A stretch of 15,463 nucleotides of DNA, from assembly GCA_938009055.1 (NCBI GenBank), contig CALLIO010000104.1:1-15463 (forward strand), given 5' to 3'. The position numbers were made by a program, and so were the translations under genes. Every line of letters starts with the position of its first letter. Position 1 is the stretch's first letter. Below are positions 12,528 through 15,463 of the stretch, piece by piece. The notes beneath the pieces were generated by a model. The model saw only the letters and a list, made by a program, of their open reading frames with translations, was not told where the DNA came from and made no database searches. This DNA is from an uncultured Altererythrobacter sp. GTDB lineage: Bacteria; Pseudomonadota; Alphaproteobacteria; Sphingomonadales; Sphingomonadaceae.

Positions 12528-14533
12528 AAGATTACTGCATCAACCGCAAGGCTCTCGCCCTCCGCCGCATTGATTGCGCTGATAACGCCCTCTTTCTCGG
12601 CGCGAAGAATGTTTTCCATCTTCATTGCCTCAACCGTGGCAAGCGGCTGTCCGGGCTGGACTTCCTCGCCCGCCTCAACATGCAGCTTCACCAGCAATCC
12701 GGGCATCGGGCAGATCAGCATTTTGGAAAGGTCGGGCGGAATCTTCTCAATCATATGCCCTTCTAGCGAGGCAATGCTGGCAGGCAGAACCAGCGCTTCA
12801 TGGCTCGCGCCGCGCGTGGTGATGACCCAGCGCACGCCCTTGCGTTCGATCTGAATGCCCAGCTCTTTATCGCCGGTTACTTGCGCATGTGTTTGACCAA
12901 CTTGCCAATCCCATGTGCCATTGATCCTCTCGCCATCAACGCTCGCCCCGCCTTCTTCAAGCGTGACAGCATAGCTTTCCTTGCCGATCTTGACCGACCA
13001 TTCGGATGGAGGATTGGGGAGCGCCGCCAATTGACCAGAGATTTCTTGCGCACGCACCCGCGTATCAAACTCAGCGCCCGCAAACAGCGCCGCCAATTGC
13101 CGCATCATCGCATCATCAGTGGCAGCACCGGTGAAGCCATCAGGGTATTCTTCGGCAATAAAGCCCGTGGTCAGCTCGCCCGAACGAAAGCGCTCATGCT
13201 GCATAATCGCCGACAGGAAATCGACATTGTGGCCCAGACCTTTGAGGCGGAAATTGTCGAGTGCAGTGATTTGCTTGTCTGCTGCCTCATCACGGGTTTC
13301 GCCCCATGTGACGAGCTTGGCGATCATCGGGTCATAGAACATCGACACCTCGCCGCCTTCGTAAACGCCATCATCGACGCGCACTCCGTCCACGCCGCGC
13401 CGGCCATTGGCCGCACCGTCATCCACCCAGCCTTCTAGCGGTGGCTGATATTCGACCAAGCGCCCGGTTGAAGGCAGGAAGCCGCGATAAGGATCTTCGG
13501 CATAGACGCGATTTTCAATCGCCCAGCCATCGATCCCGATATCGTCCTGCGTCATTTCCAGCTTCTCGCCAGCAGCCACACGGATCATCTGTTCAACCAG
13601 ATCCACGCCGGTGATCGCCTCGGTCACGGGATGCTCAACTTGAAGCCGCGTGTTCATTTCGAGGAAGTAGAAACTTTCGCCCGTCTTGTCCGCACCACTA
13701 ACGATCAGCTCGACCGTGCCAGCGGAATGGTAATCCACCGCTGCAGACAAAGCGACGCATTGTTCGCCCATAGCCTTGCGCATTTTGGGCGTCACGAAAG
13801 GCGAAGGCGCTTCCTCGACAACCTTTTGGTGACGACGCTGGATCGAGCATTCGCGCTCGTTCAGATAGAGGATATTGCCGTGCTTATCGCCCAGGATCTG
13901 GATCTCGATATGGCGCGGATCTTCGATGAACTTCTCGATAAAGACGCGGTCATCGCCAAAGGAATTGAGCCCTTCGCGCTTGGTTGCCTCGAACCCTTCG
14001 CGCACGTCTTTTTCCGAATAGGCAAGCCGCATACCCTTGCCCCCGCCGCCGGCGGAGGCCTTCATCATCACCGGATAGCCAATGTCGTTCGAAATCTCGA
14101 CCGCGTGATCGGTGTCATTGATCTCGCCCACAAAGCCGGGAACGACATTGACGCCCGCTTCCTTTGCAAGCTTTTTCGATTCAATCTTGTCGCCCATGGC
14201 TGCGATTGCGCCAGCAGGCGGGCCGATGAAAGCAATGCCTTCCTTGTCGAGTGCTTCCACAAAGCTCGCGCGTTCAGACAGGAAGCCATAGCCCGGATGC
14301 ACGGCTTCTGCGCCAGTTTCCTTGCACGCGGCAATGATCTTTTCAGGGATCAGATAGCTTTCTGCGGCGGGCGGCGGGCCGATATGCACCGCTTCATCCG
14401 CCATCTTCACAAAGGGCGCGCGCGCATCCGCATCGGAATAGACCGCAACTGTGGCGATCCCCATCCGGCGTGCGGTCTTGATAACGCGGCAGGCAATTTC
14501 ACCGCGATTGGCAATCAGAATTTTTGAAAACAA
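12515..14533 (-). CDS. pccA: Acyl-CoA carboxylase biotin carboxylase/BCCP subunit (acetyl/propionyl-CoA carboxylase alpha chain)
   Basis: Carries biotin and carboxylates it with ATP and bicarbonate; a beta carboxyltransferase subunit then carboxylates propionyl-CoA (or a related acyl-CoA). The 672-aa protein reads FSKILIANRGEIACRVIKTA after the start. It contains the ATP-grasp glycine loop KASAGGGGKGM at about 158-168, the EMNTRLQVEHPVTE catalytic block at about 292-305, a middle BT-type domain, and a C-terminal biotinyl domain with EAMKMEN. Biotinyl Lys638 lies 34 residues from the end, as usual. I chose the TTG at 14533 because GGAGA (14541-14545) sits 7 nt upstream and the result matches family N-termini; a TTG at 14551 has no ribosome binding site. 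The partner beta subunit is not in the window. Propionyl-CoA specificity is inferred from size and architecture. Confidence 0.93.
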   Translation of the reverse strand: MFSKILIANRGEIACRVIKTARRMGIATVAVYSDADARAPFVKMADEAVHIGPPPAAESYLIPEKIIAACKETGAEAVHPGYGFLSERASFVEALDKEGIAFIGPPAGAIAAMGDKIESKKLAKEAGVNVVPGFVGEINDTDHAVEISNDIGYPVMMKASAGGGGKGMRLAYSEKDVREGFEATKREGLNSFGDDRVFIEKFIEDPRHIEIQILGDKHGNILYLNERECSIQRRHQKVVEEAPSPFVTPKMRKAMGEQCVALSAAVDYHSAGTVELIVSGADKTGESFYFLEMNTRLQVEHPVTEAITGVDLVEQMIRVAAGEKLEMTQDDIGIDGWAIENRVYAEDPYRGFLPSTGRLVEYQPPLEGWVDDGAANGRRGVDGVRVDDGVYEGGEVSMFYDPMIAKLVTWGETRDEAADKQITALDNFRLKGLGHNVDFLSAIMQHERFRSGELTTGFIAEEYPDGFTGAATDDAMMRQLAALFAGAEFDTRVRAQEISGQLAALPNPPSEWSVKIGKESYAVTLEEGGASVDGERINGTWDWQVGQTHAQVTGDKELGIQIERKGVRWVITTRGASHEALVLPASIASLEGHMIEKIPPDLSKMLICPMPGLLVKLHVEAGEEVQPGQPLATVEAMKMENILRAEKEGVISAINAAEGESLAVDAVILELE

Positions 14534-14620
14534 GCGAAGGTCTCCGGTCAATTTCGCACTTGGTTAGATAAGTCTATGCCCAGTAGGCGCGCTTGCTGCA
14601 AGCTATCAAAAAATGCGCTG

Positions 14621-15463
14621 CTATAGCGCGGCCAATCCTTGCGCCAGATCAGCCTTGATATCTTCAATATGCTCAATCCCGACCGACACGCGAACAACAT
14701 CGGGGCCAGCGCCTGCGTCGATAAGCTCTTGGCCCTCAAGCTGGCTGTGCGTGGTGGAGGCAGGATGGATGATGAGCGAGCGCGTATCACCGATATTTGC
14801 CAGATGGCTGAACAGCTCCACATTACTCACCAGCTTAACGCCCGCGTCATATCCGCCCTTAAGCCCAAAGGTGAAGACAGCCCCGCCGCGCCCGCCGAGG
14901 TATTTCTGTGCCAGCGCATTGTAGGAATTGTCTGGAAGCCCTGCATAGCTGACCCATTCGACTTGGGGCTGCTCCTGCAACCAGCTCGCCAACGCCAGCG
15001 CATTGTCGCAATGCTTGTCCATCCTCAGATGCAGCGTCTCCATGCCGGTCAGCGCTAGAAACGCATTCATCGGCGCCATTGCCGGGCCAAGATCGCGCAA
15101 GCCCAGCACCCGGCACCCAATGATGAAGGCAATCGGGCCAACAGGCTCCAAGGCGTCAACAAGCACAGCCCCATGATACGATCCATTGGGCGCGGTGAGC
15201 GAGGGATATTTATCGCCCTGCGCTTTCCAATCAAATTTGCCGCTATCGACGATTACGCCGCCGATTGCATTGCCATGGCCGTTCAGGAATTTGGTGGTCG
15301 AGTGGACGACAATATCCGCGCCATGCTCAATCGGGCGGCAAAGCGCTGGCGAAGCCATAGTGTTGTCGACCATCAGCGGCACGCCGCCAGCATGGGCAAC
15401 ATCGGCTATCGCGGCGATATCCTGCACAACGCCGCCCGGGTTCGCGAGGCTTTCGATAAAGAC
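14621..15463 (-). CDS. metY: O-acetylhomoserine sulfhydrylase / aminocarboxypropyltransferase (partial, 5' end beyond the window)
   Basis: PLP enzyme of the Cys/Met metabolism family that makes homocysteine (or methionine) from O-acetylhomoserine and sulfide (or methanethiol). The visible 280 residues start VFIESLANPGG, the conserved PLP-domain segment. They include VDNTMASPALCRPIEHGADI and the PLP lysine (visible residue 58) in HSTTKFLNGHG, then the C-terminal domain with NVELFSHLANIGDTRSLIIH, HPASTTHSQL and VRVSVGIEHIEDI. These blocks separate it from cystathionine synthases and favour the MetY branch. The N-terminal roughly 150 residues lie beyond the right edge. It is followed 87 bp later, on the same strand, by pccA; no terminator is evident between them, so read-through is possible. 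Confidence 0.93.
   Translation of the reverse strand, partial: VFIESLANPGGVVQDIAAIADVAHAGGVPLMVDNTMASPALCRPIEHGADIVVHSTTKFLNGHGNAIGGVIVDSGKFDWKAQGDKYPSLTAPNGSYHGAVLVDALEPVGPIAFIIGCRVLGLRDLGPAMAPMNAFLALTGMETLHLRMDKHCDNALALASWLQEQPQVEWVSYAGLPDNSYNALAQKYLGGRGGAVFTFGLKGGYDAGVKLVSNVELFSHLANIGDTRSLIIHPASTTHSQLEGQELIDAGAGPDVVRVSVGIEHIEDIKADLAQGLAAL

Noticed and set aside
13631..14527. Plus-strand 298-aa ORF antisense to pccA
   Set aside because: Antisense shadow of the biotin carboxylase domain; no ribosome binding site or recognisable motif.

Overview
The window looks like chromosomal housekeeping DNA from an alphaproteobacterium of the order Sphingomonadales, most likely Erythrobacteraceae. This rests on the style of the AhcY (472 aa with the long alphaproteobacterial insert), the PccA-type biotin carboxylase, the paired Flp pilins, the moderately high GC content and my general recognition of the protein families. 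No database search was possible. I see no mobile element, CRISPR array, prophage or anomalous island.

Layout from left to right. (1) Minus strand: the first 97 codons of a membrane-anchored protein resembling the N-terminus of sphingomonad PAS/sensor histidine kinases. It is separated by an intrinsic terminator from ahcY (S-adenosylhomocysteine hydrolase). A 24-bp AT-rich palindrome and a roughly 100-nt leader precede ahcY, and a small secreted two-cysteine protein lies further upstream. (2) Plus strand: a 1-Cys Prx5-type peroxiredoxin, which shares a bidirectional terminator with convergent folE (GTP cyclohydrolase I). An uncatalogued 38-codon ORF abuts the folE start. Next come tRNA-Arg(ACG) with its own terminator and a MutT-like Nudix gene. 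(3) Plus strand: two short Flp/type IVb pilin genes in tandem with a strong bidirectional terminator, facing a minus-strand M48 metalloprotease lipoprotein with a C-terminal LysM domain. (4) A minus-strand operon-like run reads, in transcription order: 62-aa membrane protein, 631-aa secreted helical protein of unknown function, xerD, accA. The joins are tight (4-nt overlap, 1-nt overlap, 10-nt gap). (5) Divergent from that run is the plus-strand shikimate pair aroK-aroB (10-nt overlap). aroB runs stop-to-stop, 4 bp apart, into a minus-strand biotin carboxylase/BCCP subunit (pccA-like). A partial metY-like O-acetylhomoserine sulfhydrylase runs off the right edge.

Functionally the window covers methyl-cycle recycling (ahcY) and sulfur amino acid synthesis (metY), pterin/folate precursor synthesis (folE), nucleotide-pool or DNA repair hygiene (mutT), fatty acid and acyl-CoA carboxylation (accA, pccA), aromatic amino acid synthesis (aroK, aroB), chromosome dimer resolution (xerD), peroxide defence, envelope proteolysis and Flp pili.

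No dramatic new system is evident. The most interesting points are the palindromic candidate operator at ahcY, the hidden small ORF and hairpin coupled to folE, the orphan Flp pilin pair, and the two uncharacterised envelope proteins locked into the xerD-accA operon. Several starts are probably non-ATG: ahcY GTG, mutT TTG and pccA TTG.
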